Assembly: GCF_014633365.1 (NCBI RefSeq)
Contig: NC_068347.1
Location: 21,288,433 to 21,352,432 of the forward strand
From: Diospyros lotus
Lineage: Eukaryota > Streptophyta > Magnoliopsida > Ericales > Ebenaceae
Length of the DNA stretch: 64,000 nt
Direction of reading: 5' to 3'
Shown: in pieces, positions 21,961 through 34,937 of the stretch
How positions within the stretch are numbered: position 1 is the first letter of the stretch
Layout: each line of letters starts with the position of its first letter
Notes under the pieces: model-generated
The model's database searches: none
What the model was told of the DNA's origin: nothing
What the model saw: only the letters and a program-made list of their open reading frames with translations
Program-made: the position numbers and the translations under genes

Positions 21961-22104
21961 ATACCTAAAGAAATCCTAACAAAAAGATACACAAGAAATA
22001 ACATATTAAGATTATAAGTTAAACCCATAGTAATGAAGACTTCATTTAGATTACCAATAATAGAGAAACAATACAAGAATGTTCGAAATATAAATAGAAA
22101 TAAC

Positions 22105-24421
22105 TATTAGTGATATGCCCTAATGCTAGATTTAGATGACATCTAAATGGCATTTTGATATACTCTTGCACATTATATTTATAAAATGGCACAGTTTCTT
22201 CATTCATGACTCTTTGTATTTATATGAATGGCCCTTAGACATATTGTTAAAGATCTCATTCTTAGATTATTAAGAATATGTGTACGAGATCCTTTAGTAC
22301 AAGAATTTTTAAACTATTCCTAGTCTTTAGATTCCTTGAATGGGGACTTCGAGTAATCCAGTATAGATGACACATGAGTTTACTACATTTGATTAGTATG
22401 AGATACTAATGATAAAAAATGGTGAATCATGTGTCATTTTACATAAGATGCAAATAGTAAACATGTGGGTGATTGTTAGTTAAACAACATTGAACATGGC
22501 GTTAATAACAAATCACATGGACTAGAGAATTAATTATTTGTTATTAGTTGTGATTGAATAATTTATCCATTAACTTTAGGCAACACAATTGTCTTATGTA
22601 TTAGTGTATGAGATTTGGTAGTGATGCAAACTCACCCAAATGTTAGGTGGGAATGTTCACTATGCGCTCTCATTCGACTAGTATATGATGATAGGTGATT
22701 ATTGGATAGGATTCATTAACTTCTAACTTGAAGTGAACATCCTATGCAATTTCATGTTGGATGTGATAGGTAAATTCCTTGCCAAGACATGAAAGATCGA
22801 AGATGAGTTTTCAATGAGTCATCTCAATCACACCAAATGAGATCTTAGCATAGCATTAGGTTAGTGAGCCTAGTCAATCCATGGCTCTCACTCGGTCTGA
22901 ATGTTATTAATGGAATGATTGTATTACATGGTAATCATCAACAAAATAAGTTCACATGACCTCAATTTTATTACTTTATAGAATTGTTTTGACATGCAGC
23001 TATGTGTCACTTGAGAACTTTTGGGGTATTTTGAGAAGATAAAGAGATTTTCAAAATGGATCAAAGAATTCAATTAGCACCAAAAGGGTTTAACATTTTC
23101 CTATTATTTGGCTATGAACCTAGAAAGTCACTCACCTATGAGTAAAGCAACTGAAATTAGTGATCTTGAACTAGTATTTTGTTCATCACCACCATTAAGA
23201 GTTAATGGGGGTTGAAATACCATTAAGAGTTAATGGGGTTCAAAATGTTGTTATTAAGTGTTCTTGAGTGCATTTAATGCCTTCATTTATTCATTATGTA
23301 TATATTTATATTTAAAAGTATTGAGCATTTAATAATGTTGTTATACATATATATATAAAGAAATCAGTAATGCTAGGAGTTATGACTGATGACGATGTTA
23401 CATCCTCATCGGAATATGTGCTATGCAGAAGAGACAATGGCACATGGTCTTCTTAGCTTTTTCCAATGAGGAGGCGCCACATAACTGAGGATACCATCAT
23501 CAGTCATGACTCCTAGCATTATTCTAAGGAAATATATATATATATATATAGTTTCCTTGCATGAAAGAAAGATATACACAACTTGCAGAAAAAGTTTCCA
23601 AAAGACCCGATCTTCTCTCTCATTCTTTTTCTTCACCGAGAATCTCTAAGAGTAGTGTTTTTGACGAGGAATAACTTTGTCAGCAAGATGAACTAGCGAC
23701 TAACAACTGATCAAGCTTCCAAAGATGAGCTTACTAGTAAGCAACAAAAAAGCTTGCAATGGTGAGCTTACTAATAAGTGATGATGAAGGCTCTTGTGGT
23801 AGTGGTTGGTGACTATGAAGGCTGTTGCGATGGTGACTAATGATAACAAGGCAGTTGCGGTAGTAACTGTTGACCTTAAAAGTTCCTCCAATGACGATTG
23901 ACCACCAACGAGGCAATTGCAATGGTAAAATAAGCAGCCAACAATGGTTGTAGCTATGAACCAAGTGACTAACAACTATTGTAGTGATTGCCAGCGGTGG
24001 TTGCAGCGATACTTTCTATTCTATTTCACCTTCTTCTTCTTGTGTTTCCATTCTTCCATTGTTATATTCATAAGATGAATAAAAGTTTTTGAAGAACAAC
24101 TACCAGCTCTCCATTACCTTCATCTTGGTTTTGCTTTAGCATGTAAAACTAGAAAAGGGTTCCAAGTTACTTGCTTAGTGTGGATTGACTAGTCCCTCCA
24201 CGATTGAGGAGGAAGTGGTTGGAGCTCGGAATAGTAATCAATAATTCATCCAAGAGGTAAAAGTTATCGGGTTTTTTTTATTGTAAAATAATGCATGTGA
24301 CTAAAACATCTAAGTTTCATGGGATGAAAAACTATTTTCACTACATGTTTTCTTAATTTTAGAAAGAGTTTATAAATTTGAAAAATATTTGAAAAGCAAA
24401 TGTGTTATATTGTATCCTTCA
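22105..24421 (+). mobile_element. 2.3 kb solo LTR (family A copy 1), TSD ATAAC
   Basis: Starts TATTAGTGATATGCCCTAATG (TG mutated to TA) and ends ATCCTTCA. Flanked by ATAAC on both sides (22100-22104, 24422-24426). Homologous to the copies at 25437-29739 and 29969-31695 over the GCCCTAAT.CTA.ATTTAGATGA start block and the GATACTAATGATAAA..ATGGTGA block. Holds a small MITE at 23365-23524. Confidence 0.85.
23365..23524. mobile_element. 160 bp Mutator-like MITE
   Basis: Terminal inverted repeats of about 28 bp: CAGTAATGCTAGGAGTTATG at the left and, reversed, GAATAATGCTAGGAGTCATG at the right. Flanks TAAAGAAAT (23356-23364) and TAAGGAAAT (23525-23533) form a 9 bp target duplication with one mismatch. 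A 9 bp duplication points to Mutator-like elements. No coding capacity. Confidence 0.78.
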
Positions 24422-24487
24422 ATAACAATATATTCCAAACTAAGAAAGAATACAAGTACAATAATAGGAACAATTAAAAAACTAGTT

Positions 24488-25430
24488 TTAAATATGTTTC
24501 CTTTTCCACATCTTTATGCCTTCTATCTGTTGAACATTTGATTTGCTAAATTTATCCTCTAAGTACTCCAAGCATCGAATTGAGATTGGATCACCATTCA
24601 TAGTAAAAGACATCGATTCCATGTTATCTCTCTCCCTTTCTAATAGGTCTTCCGTCATTTCCTTTCTTACCAGATTATGCAAAAAGCAACAAGCAATGAT
24701 AACACAATTATATGTTCTACAACATAGAATGATGGGCTTATAAGAATTACCCTACACGTTTTTAACAAACCAAAACACCTCTCAATTATATCACGCACAA
24801 ATAAGTGTTTCATGCTAAAGAATTCTTCAAGAGTTTTGGGTTGATAACATTATCTCTAATCATTTAAGTGGTACCTTTAACCTCTATGTGGAGTAAGAAA
24901 CCTTTCATAATTGGTATAACTAGCATCAACTAGATAATAATAACCTAAATAATTTAAATATTAGTATCAATTACTTTCTAACTCAAAGACTCAAATTCAT
25001 ACATGCAAAGTTCAAAGTTGTAATCTCTCCCTTTTAGTTATGGTACCTAGATTTATCTTATACAAACACTATTATTTTTATGTGTGTTCCATTTAAAGCA
25101 TCTAGACAATTCCATACACAAACAATAAATTAATTTTATGTATTATAAATTAGTAGAATTTATATGAACTTTTATTATATGTTGAGTCATTTACCTTGAA
25201 CCACTTCCATCTTTCATCGCTTGAATCTTCTAGAATAGGCTTTGGAATTTTGCATAGGTGAACATGTAAACAAATGACATCATCTAACACTATTTTAAAA
25301 TACTTACTAATGGTCTCACCAAATCAACTAAATCAAAATTGAGTGACTATTTTTCATATGATGAGCAAATATGTGCAAAAATGATGCAACTTTCCCATTT
25401 ATAAACATATTTTTAGTAGATCTAAGACCA
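24488..25430 (-). pseudogene. PIF/Harbinger DDE transposase, degenerate
   Basis: Minus-strand remnant. From the N-terminal side: FRRSGETISK-like region near 25290-25330, the EDSSDERWKWFK motif (25195-25235), NCLDALNGTHIK (25076-25115) corresponding to the conserved C.GALDGTHI with the first catalytic Asp changed to Asn, and the C-terminal CVIIACCFLHNLVRKEM block (24640-24710), the signature end of HARBI1-like nucleases (ITACC.LHN.IR.EM). The last part is an open frame of 64 codons. AT-rich, intron-like sequence separates the blocks, and stops and frameshifts occur. It would cut and rejoin the transposon ends; this copy cannot. Confidence 0.82.
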
Positions 25431-25729
25431 CTTATCTGTTAGTAATATACCCTAATACTAAATTTAGATGATGTTATAAGGGCATATGATGTATTCTTGT
25501 TATCATTAATAAAATAGTCATTTCTTTATTCATGCTCTCCATTCGTATGAATGAGTCCTTAGATATCTTGTTAAAAATTCCATTCTTAAGTTATTAAGAA
25601 TATGTGAGTAGGATTCTTTAATTCGAGAATCATAAACAGTTCCTGGTCCTTAGACTTCTTCAAATAGGGACTCTAATTAGTCAATTATGGATTGGCTTAT
25701 AGTTTACTACTTTGATTAGTATGAGATAC

Positions 25730-27895
25730 TGAAAGATCACCTATGAAGGGGTGAATTGGGTGTTTTGAATGAATTTTTGAGATATTAATGAAAATATCCA
25801 TTTTAATTTACTTATAATAATACTTTATTCTACATAAAAGATGTAACATATCAATATAAAATTATATGGAGTAAATTATCATTCATAGATATTATCCAAA
25901 CATATTTGAGATATAAATATATATATATATAATATAAAGGCGATTGCATTTGAAAAGAATGATGAAAAGACTGATATGATGCCAACTTATAAGGATCATT
26001 TTTCTTTTCTAAAATTTATCTTTAATTTTAACAAAACATAAGCATTTGAAAAGTATGTATAAGAGTAGTAATGTTAAAGAGCTTTCATGTTTGCAATGAA
26101 AACTGAAACAATTATGTTGGATACTAATGAACTGAATTTAAATGAGATAACATTGTATGGCAGGTAAGGAATAATATCATTAAAAAAATAAGAAGCAAAC
26201 CACAAGAACACAGCATTTTTTAGTGGTTCAATCAACAAGCCTAATCCACTACCTTACCTCCTCACTAAGAATTTTGAAAAATATTCACAAAGGAATTTTA
26301 GCTTTTAGGGAAAACTATAACCCATACATAGTTTTTAAAGGTTCAACTAAAACCTCCACTTTTCATGGGCTAAGTAGGAACTCCAACTTTTACAGAAACA
26401 ACTATAACATCTGCTTTTACAGGCTAAGTAGTAACATCTGCAGTTGGTTTTCTCATTCTAGGCTCAGCCACAACCACTACCTTTTAAGGATAAGGCGTAA
26501 CCTTTTATAAGTTTTACAAAAGTTGTGAAAAGATTTCTCAAGAGAAAAATATGAGATAATACAATGATTGCTAACATTCTCTTAAACAAAAGAAAGTTAC
26601 AAGATATGAATGAATAAACCACTCAAACTCTCTTGTTTCTAATTTCTAGTTTAAGAAGATTTTCATAAGGCTTGACCAAATACTGACTTGAAGTAAAGGA
26701 AGATGAGCATGAAGGATTATCACTCAAGCAGTGAACTTTGGCCTGAAAAAAATTAGGCTTTATTGTGTCTAGGTTTAGGTTGGCTCTACATTACTTAGAC
26801 ATCAGTAGTCTGATCTTTTGCAGCACTTGGCCTTTTATAGAAGCTTTGATACTTGGATTTTGCCTTGATACTTGCATATACTTGCAATTTCTTTTGATTT
26901 GACTAATAATAGTCGAATTAGTTAAGAAAAATATGTATGATATTAAGATAAAGCATTTTGCAACATACAAAAACATATTTATCAGTCTTTTATAGAAGAA
27001 CACAATTAGACTTTATAAAATAATCAAATAAAGCTCTAATAGTTAAAAACAATCCTTTCTTTCTTCTCTGAGTAATGGCTATATATTTCAAGAACTAACA
27101 GTTGATACTCAACTATCTAATAGACATACTCGACTAATATATCATCTTACTCAATTGGACTTTTCATGTAATTGATTATGTGACAAGCTTACTCGAATAT
27201 GACCAAGTCATTACTTGACTATCTTAGAAGCCATAGAGACTTTACATTACTCACTCGATTACAAGGCTAAGATTACTCGACTGATAGATAAATTTACTCA
27301 AGTATAAACACTTGATATTCAATAAACCTTAAGACTAAATATTTAGCCAGCATCCAATCTATCTTTACTAGACTAACAAGATTATTCACTCGAGTGTAAA
27401 ATTACATTAGTCGATTGCTAAGAAAGCTTTACTCTAGTAAAAAGATGTCAACATGATGATACTCGATTATTCAAAAAAGCTCACTTGAGTGATTAAAATA
27501 TCCTTACTCAATTTCAAAAGTACCATACTCGATTTAGCTTTAAGATAACATAACTTTGCATAACATACTCGAGTAGGAACTTATGATAGTTGATTGGACC
27601 AAATCATATACTCAATTGTTTTTGAAAGAATGCTGAGCAATACTCGATTGATTATATCAAAAAGCTTTTTCATACTTGGTCAATTTTTGTAAAGGTTTTC
27701 TCACAAGACTTATAACATACTCGACTAATACAAAAGTATACTCGAATATTTTGAAGAGATATATGAGTATGAAATTATCATGCTTAAGAGAAGATTAAAA
27801 TGTTTTGGATATCATCAATAAACCAAATTTATTGATAATATATTTAATCATTAAAAAATATTTTCTTAATAAATCAAAATACAAATTTCTCAACA
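25730..27895 (-). mobile_element. 2.2 kb Sirevirus-like solo LTR, TSD GATAC
   Basis: TGAAAGATCACC..CTCAACA flanked by perfect GATAC (25725-25729, 27896-27900). Homologous to the split LTR at 5399-9288, whose primer binding site shows that the element reads on the minus strand. Contains the CCTAATCCACTACC block and a TACTCGAGTA palindrome cluster at 27080-27780. No internal region. Confidence 0.85.
27080..27780. repeat. Cluster of TACTCGAGTA-type palindromes
   Basis: About 25 degenerate copies of (T)ACTCGA(G/T)TA or ACTCAATTG in 700 bp, in the same relative place in the LTR as the cluster at 8880-9288. Confidence 0.72.
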
Positions 27896-29739
27896 GATAC
27901 TAATGATAAATGATGGTGAGTCACATGTCATATCGCATGAGAAACAAATAGTAAAAATGAGGGTGAGTGTTAGATAACACACACTAAACATGAAATGAAT
28001 AATATATCACATGGCTAAGAAGATTAATAATTTATTATTAGTTGCGATTATGCAACTAATCCTCAGACTTGAGGTGACATGGTTGTCTTGTACACTAGTG
28101 TCGGGGATTTGTTGTTGAGGAAAAATGTCCAATTGGGGATAGGAATGCTCTCTATGTGGTCTCTCTTTTACAAATGTATGGAGGTAGGTGATTACTGGAT
28201 ATGATTCATTAACTTCTGACGTGAGGTGAACATCCTATGCCATCTTTGTTAGTGGTTAATTGGTAAAACCACCCCTAACTATGGTGTGAATGATCATAAA
28301 GGAGTTTTTGATGTGTCATCTCAATCACACTAAATTAGATTTTTGAACAATTATCGAGTTCAATGAGCTTAATCAGTTCATGGCTCTCACTCAGTCAGGA
28401 TGTTAATTAATGGAATGATTGTATTACGCGGTAATCATCAGCCAAAATAGAATCACATGAAGTATGTCTTTATTGCCTTATATAATCATCTTAATATAAT
28501 GCTAGTTGTCACTCAAGATCTTTCAAGGTATTTTAAGAAAATTGAGAGATTCTCAAAATAGATTGAAGAGTTTGATCAGGTCAAATGGGTTTGACATTTC
28601 CTGATTGCTATTTAATGGTGAACCTAAATCACACACCTGAAAAGCAAAGCCTTAAGTTAGTGACACTTGGCTAGCAATGAGTTATTGATCATCATTAAGA
28701 GTTAATGATGTTGAATATTGTTAAGAATTAACAAGGGGTCAAAGTACCACTAAGAGTTAATGGGAATATCGTTAGGAGTTAGTGGGCTTTGCCATTAAGT
28801 GGTTAACAGAGGTCTAAGTTCCATTAAGAGTTAATAATTGGCCTAAATGCAATTATATAGAAGTTTTAATGAAAGACACAAGACTATCGATCAGTTGTTG
28901 AAACCGATTGATTGGTTATATAAGTTTGAGAAATTTTTAATTGATCCTTAGAAATAGTCAACAATTTTGCTTGACGAGATTTCCAGAAATGAGGCCATTC
29001 TTTCATCTTGTCTATTAACAGAACATTAAATGCTTTAATAAAGTTGCATTTAATGTATTTTTTAGTGCATTAAATGAAGTGAGAGATTGAAGAGAAATGG
29101 GAGGGAAATGGAGATTGTCTCCATTAAGCAAGGCATATTTTAAAAGGAAGAACAAATTTACTCTAGACAACAGAAGTTTTTGAACGTTTTGATTGCTTGT
29201 TGTCTTCTTCTCTTCTTGCTCCAATCTTTTGCTAGCTTCTTTGTTCTTGTTATTATATTTTTTCTCCTTTTTATACTGTTGCCCATGAGATGAACTTCTT
29301 CTTCTCTTAAGAATCATAGCCATCTTCTCATCGCATTTGCTCAGTCTTGCTTAGCACAAGGGACTAACAAAGGGTTTTAGTTGCCTCTTTGGTGTAGACT
29401 GACTTAATTAAGCTTTCACATTTGTAAAAGAGGCTTGGTCAACCAAAGTAAGGAGTTGTTCATGAAAGAGGCACGAGGGAGCTCAAGGAGAAAGATCAAA
29501 TGGTGGGACTTGGCACAAGAAAAAACTGACATTGACATCTCTCCATAAGAGAAAAGTTACTATTATGGTTTTCATTTTGAATGAAAAATATATACACATG
29601 GCTGAAATAATTGAGTTAGCAAGAGATTTTCTTTTCTTTTAACTACATTTATATGGTTTTGAAAAAACTCATGAATCTCTTGCGACACTATCATAGTGTA
29701 AGTGCCTCTTTCACTATTGTGTCCAGCATAAAACATAAC

Positions 29740-29968
29740 TTATCAAATGTTGACCTATATATTTGGTTTCCTTTTTAAGTAAAAGATGGTCTAAGTTAGT
29801 TTGGGTGCTTATATTTTAAGCCCAAATTTTTTGGTGGTTTACTTAAGCCTTTTTAGCCTACTTGCTATTAGGGTTATCTCCTTCAAATGGGTGGTCTAAG
29901 GCTAGAAAGTAAAAGGAAAAAAAAAATCACAAAAGGAGAAAATAGAGAGTGAAGGAATACACGTATGG
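29740..29968. other. Short remnant between two LTRs
   Basis: About 230 bp, presumably Harbinger sequence left between insertions. No motif recognised. Confidence 0.3.
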
Positions 29969-31695
29969 TGGTGTGGGTAAAAATTCAAAATTTTATGTGT
30001 ATCAAACATACACAACGGAAGCTATAAATACACACACCATACACAGTTTGGATATTTAAACAACTCATCATATGAAATATAATAAATAAATACCTGATGT
30101 TCGATTTTAGGTTGGATACAGAAACTATTTCTATATTGAGATCAAATCCACCTCAAGTCGTGTTAGTCCTAGTGTATCCACACTTAGCATACTATCTGAT
30201 ATCACTCCGTGCACCTCTTCCCGTGCTAGCCTAAGGATTCCGTACCACCAGCACACGCATGTCTTTTATCCCGTGTGACACTCACACCCAATTAATTTAC
30301 AAAAGTAGAACAGAAAAAGACAAGGGTGAACAGAGGAAGCATAAGCCAAAATCACAGCCTCTGTGATTTCCTTCATGTCTCCAAATTAACCACCCAACCT
30401 CACTATTTTCCCTCCCAATTTGTTACCACGTGGACAACACTAAGAAGACTGAGATGGCACTGGGAGTCAACTCCCATCCACTGGCCAGTTGACTACAGAG
30501 ACAGTCAACTCCTAGAGATGAGGTAGTCGACTCTCAATGCTCCAACACGCTAGCAATTAATGTACTATCTTCATTGACACTTAATGATATATATGAGACA
30601 CAATGGATACATAGTGTTGATATCATATGTAACATTATATGGTGTGTGACTTTATAGGTTCACTATTTGCTAATAAATAGATAGCACTAAAACACGTTTG
30701 TCACCGGTTAACTCCTTGACCTATCACAAGAATCTCTTCATATCCTAGTGATGATTCGAGAGTTCCTGAGAAGCGCCTAGCAGCGGTTTAGGATAATATA
30801 GAAGACAGTGAAGTCTCACTTCAAGTGAACCTATTACAATTGACGATTACCATGTGCTATAATTCTTCCATCACCTAACGTCCTGACTGAACGAGAGTAT
30901 GGAATGATAAACTCACAAACTTAGTAACTATGTGTCAGATCTTATCAATATGACTAGATGACACCTCAAGAAACACCTTTTCTTGATAATTAATCTGCCT
31001 TAGGCAGTGACCATTTTGTCACACCAACAATAGACCACATAACACACTCACTTCACCTTAACAACGAGGGTGGCAGATCCTATCCCTAAACACCTACCTC
31101 TATATACCAGTAATATGGAACCATATAGATGAACCTTTCCACCTCACAATTGGATGGTTCAGCGCATTAGCAAATTCCACACACTGATACACAAGACAAA
31201 TATGTCGATTCCAGTCTAAGGATCAACTACACTATCACAACTACATGACATGACCATTATCTGCAATGCTATGTGGTCAGTTATCAGTGTCATATTCAGT
31301 GCGTTGTTCTCCAACAATGACCCACAAGTTTACTAGAGACATCCCCATGTCATATGACATGTGACTCACCACATTTACTATTAGTAACTCATATTGATCA
31401 AGGTAGTAAACTCTGTGCTAGTCCATACTTAACTAATCAAAGTTTCCATCTGATTAATCAAGGATCAATAATCATTTAAGAAATCCTATCTAGTAATCTC
31501 ATCACATATTCTTAACACCTAAGAATAAGACTCTCAAATAGGAGATCCATTGACTCATTCATATATCAAACTAGAGAGCTTATGAATGAAAATAAACTTA
31601 TCTTTTATTAATATATACAAAAATACAACAAACATATTTATTACAACCCCTCCAAACGTCATCTAAATCTAGAATTAGGGCACGTAACACTAACA
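29969..31695 (-). mobile_element. LTR (family A copy 3), minus orientation
   Basis: Read on the minus strand from 31695 it begins TGTTAGTGTTACGTGCCCTA, followed by the same TCTAGATTTAGATGACG block as copies 1 and 2. It is a third, inverted copy within 10 kb. The other end (about 29969, near TGGTGTGGG) is estimated from where similarity to an LTR-like layout stops; no target duplication resolved. Confidence 0.6.
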
Positions 31696-31739
31696 TAAAG
31701 AAGATGCCTAAAACTAATGCATAATTTGAATATGTTTAG

Positions 31740-32230
31740 TAAGCTTCAAGTGGCTGATTAGAGGTCAATTCGTGGTGTGATTGAGCCAAAATTTGGTGTG
31801 CACATAGAGGATACATTGAAGTCTATTATGAACGGTGAGATTATAAATTGGTTCACTATAACTTTCAGATTTGTTATGTGAATAGTAGCCACAAATTTAG
31901 TGAGATTTATCCAATTTGTCTAGTTTTGTGAGATTGATTCCACTATTGTTGGAATTGGAATTATGTATTCATTGTGTGAGTTTGAACAAGGTTTTTGTAA
32001 CCTCTTTGATTATAGTGGAGCTCTTAACAGATTCTTAGACTTGTGGTTTTTCCTTTTCAATTTGGAAGGATTTTTCACGTAAAAATCTTGCTTGTTTTAT
32101 GTGTGGTTGTGCTTTGCTATTTTTTAAATATTATTTGTTAGACTTGCAATTTCTTCCTCTTTGGTTTAATCAATTATGGGAGTTGATTTCCTAATACTAT
32201 CTAATCTTATCTATTCAATACAAGTAGTGT
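31740..32230 (+). repeat. Possible copia LTR remnant
   Basis: Contains GGTTTTTGTAACCTCTTTGATTATAGTGGAG and TTTTTCACGTAAAAATCTTG segments that resemble the R-U5 part of many plant copia LTRs (positions about 31990-32100). No ends or target duplication seen. Confidence 0.35.
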
Positions 32231-32942
32231 CACTTCAATAAACCAAATGCCTAAGGTGAGCTTCATTGATATAAAAGTTCAAAGTGTGTGAGGTATCCTT
32301 AAGACATCATCTATATAAAATAGTTAGGCATACAAATAAAGGAAGTATAAGTAAACAATTTGAACCCACTAAGTAAGGATAATAACGACCATTATTCTAT
32401 TCAAATGATCCATTATAGTCTGTTAGAAGATTAATAAATAAAAATAAAAACTAGTGTTAATATTGTACTGTAGAATAAAAAATTGAATTAGATGTGAAAG
32501 AAGTGTAAATGGTTACATATTCTATGGTTTTAATGGGTTGTCTAGGGCCTAGAGAGTTTAGGTGGCGTTATGACAAATAATGGTGATAATAACAATAATT
32601 ATCATTCCCATCACATGATTCCAAATGACCTATAACACCATATAACCAACCTACATACATAGATAAATGGCACAAACCCATCAATTACTTAGTTGTACAA
32701 ACTTTCTTATAATAAAAACCAACAACACATCAAATATTTTATCTTACTATAAATTCTACCTTGTTAGACATTTCTATCTATAGCCTTATTTCTGATTGGT
32801 TATGATCATGGAGTCAAATGCATTTAGGTTGCCTTTGAATGAAACAACACCTTATACCTATAACTTTGTTTAGCATTGACACAACTCTCCACCAAACAAT
32901 GCATGGGAAAACAAGAGAACAAATCAAATTTGAACATGCAAT
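32231..32942. other. Unassigned AT-rich sequence
   Basis: No gene or bounded repeat seen. It ends in the left target duplication of the hAT element. Confidence 0.35.
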
Positions 32943-34209
32943 TAGGGTTGTGCATTAGTTCAATTATTAAAGGGTCAGTTAGCGGTTCGGTTAATTTTAT
33001 GAAAATTTTGGTTAGTTTTCATCAGTTCAGTTATCATGGTTGATTTAACCAAACTAACCAAATCGAGCATTGATCCAGTCTTTCCTTCTACCCGAAGCTC
33101 TTACTACTATACTAGCTAGTATATATATATATAGAGAGAGAGAGAAAGAGAGAGAGAGCACAAAAAATACCAGTTGCGATTGGGGAACGATACAGTGAAA
33201 CCATAAGAATAAGATCATCCAAGGGTCCATTCAATTTGCTTCTCTAAGAAGCCTACAGCCTTGCTCCTCTCAACATCAATTGTCCCTTCAATTTGGCTTC
33301 TCCAAGAAGCCTATAGCAATTGTCCCTTCAATTTCAACCCTGCTCCTTCCCTTAATTGTCCCTTTAATTTGATTGTCCCTTTTCAATTTTGATTCTCCTA
33401 GAAGTAATTTCAAACAATTACATTAATAATTTCAAACTCAAGAACACGTTTCTAGAAATTCCAATTGCTTTTGCGATGACTGGAGATAAAGATGAAGATA
33501 AAGGGATGGAGACAAAGACGAAGATGGAGACAAAGGGCCAGAGAGTCAGAGATGACGGGCCAAAGTCAAAGGGCTGGCCTTTCGTCTTCGTCTCCGATTT
33601 GCTTAGCCCTTCATCTTTAGTCTTTTGTCTCCTTCAAATGTCAACACCGACCCAACATCTCTCTTTCCCTTCGATTTGCACAACACCGTGCTCGGCTATC
33701 GACACCAATGGCCCATTCGGTAAGTTTTTTGGCAACTTCTATTTTACATTAAAACCTAAATCCATTAAAATCCAACCATTAGATGCTTTTGATTTTTGGT
33801 TATGTGGGTCATTGAGCCAAAACAAATCTGATGGTTGATTTTGATTGTTGGAATTCATCGTGGATGGTGGCCGACGACGTTTTTCCATCAACGTGTTTTT
33901 GAGTTTTTTAACCATAATATTAATTTTCAGACCTACAAAAAATCAATCATTGGATCAAACCCTTTTTTGGATATATGAATCACTGTGGTTGGGGGAATCT
34001 AATGATCGAATCCGATCATTGAAATCACTAACTAGCTAGATGGTCGGAAGCAACAGTAAGGCCAAACTAATTTTTGGTCTCTTCGATTATTTTGTGCATT
34101 AGTTCAATTTTCAGTTTGGTTTGGCTACCATAGTTTAGGTTTTGGTTAATTTGGTTAGTTGGGGTTAGTCAGCCAGTTCGGTTTGGTTATAACCAATTGC
34201 ACACCCCTA
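32943..34209. mobile_element. 1.27 kb non-autonomous hAT element, TSD CATGCAAT
   Basis: Inverted ends TAGGGTTGTGCA (left) and, reversed, TAGGGGTGTGCA (right) are the classic plant hAT termini. They are flanked by a perfect 8 bp duplication CATGCAAT (32935-32942, 34210-34217). Subterminal GGTTCGGTT/AACCGAACC repeats occur at both ends. The middle carries a (TA)n(GA)n microsatellite (about 33119-33158) and an open stretch at 33389-33838 that looks like no known protein. No transposase. Confidence 0.9.
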
Positions 34210-34823
34210 CATGCAATTGAATATTACTGTTGATTATGCTTTTAGTTGAAGAAAAACAGAAGTTTAACACATTTTCCACTATGGTTTTGACCCTACTTTC
34301 TCTTTGATTTGTAGGAATATCAAGTTATCCATGAGGTTTTGGACAAGTAGAGTTATAGTATGAAGTTCCATTGACAACAAAAGTATTTTTAAGAACTATA
34401 ATTTAAAAAATTGCATGAGTTGAAGCCAAAATAAAATTTGAAGCAACAAATAGGTTGTGAAGTTTGTGGGAAGAGGAGGAAAGTGGTGGCAAAAAAAGAG
34501 CCTAGATCTAGATTCGATCACAATTGTGTTGGCAACAAAAATAACGATGATAGCCAAATCTAGTTGAAGGATGAGGAGGTGGACAATTTAACAATGGAAG
34601 AAGAAAAATAAGAGAAGATTTGACCACAGTTGCGCTTGTAGTAATGACCAAATTTGGTTGTGAAGGAAGAAATGAATAATGGTAAAAGAAGGGTAAGAAT
34701 GAGTTGGTCAACAATGGAAGAAAGGTCCAAATTCAAATCTAGCTATGGTTATGTCAGCAATGGCAGCAACCACTAGATTTGTCTGTAGGAGAAGGAACGG
34801 ATGGTGGTAGAAAAAAGGGTAAG

Positions 34824-34937
34824 AAAAAGGTTGCGATGATGAAAGAAATGCCATGATCTAGATCTGGTTATGAGGGGAGGAAAAAGGTTGCGACGATGGA
34901 AGAAAGGCCATGATCTAGATCTGGTTATAAGGGGGGG
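34824..34937 (+). repeat. 57 bp tandem repeat, two units
   Basis: AAAAAGGTTGCG..ATGATCTAGATCTGGTTAT at 34824-34880 and again at 34881-34937. Older, more diverged relatives of the unit precede it from about 34500. Confidence 0.75.

Larger units (their letters stand above)
25437..29739 (+). mobile_element. Solo LTR (family A copy 2) holding another solo LTR
   Basis: Starts TGTTAGTAATATACCCTAATA, aligned with copy 1 at 22105. It is split at 25730-27895 by a Sirevirus-like solo LTR, after which the family A sequence resumes (GATACTAATGATAAATGATGG). The left flank ACTTATC (25430-25436) recurs at 29738-29744, which I take as the target duplication. The right terminus then lacks the canonical CA, so the end is uncertain by about 15 bases. 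Own length without the nested LTR is about 2.1 kb. It interrupts the transposase pseudogene. Confidence 0.72.

Noticed and set aside
33119..33158. Microsatellites (TA)n(GA)n and other AT runs (23535-23550, 25916-25931, 36441-36460) as notable features
   Set aside because: Ordinary simple repeats without further structure.
33389..33838. 149-codon open frame
   Set aside because: Inside the hAT element, no recognisable domain, high charge from GA-rich repeats; kept only as possible cargo.
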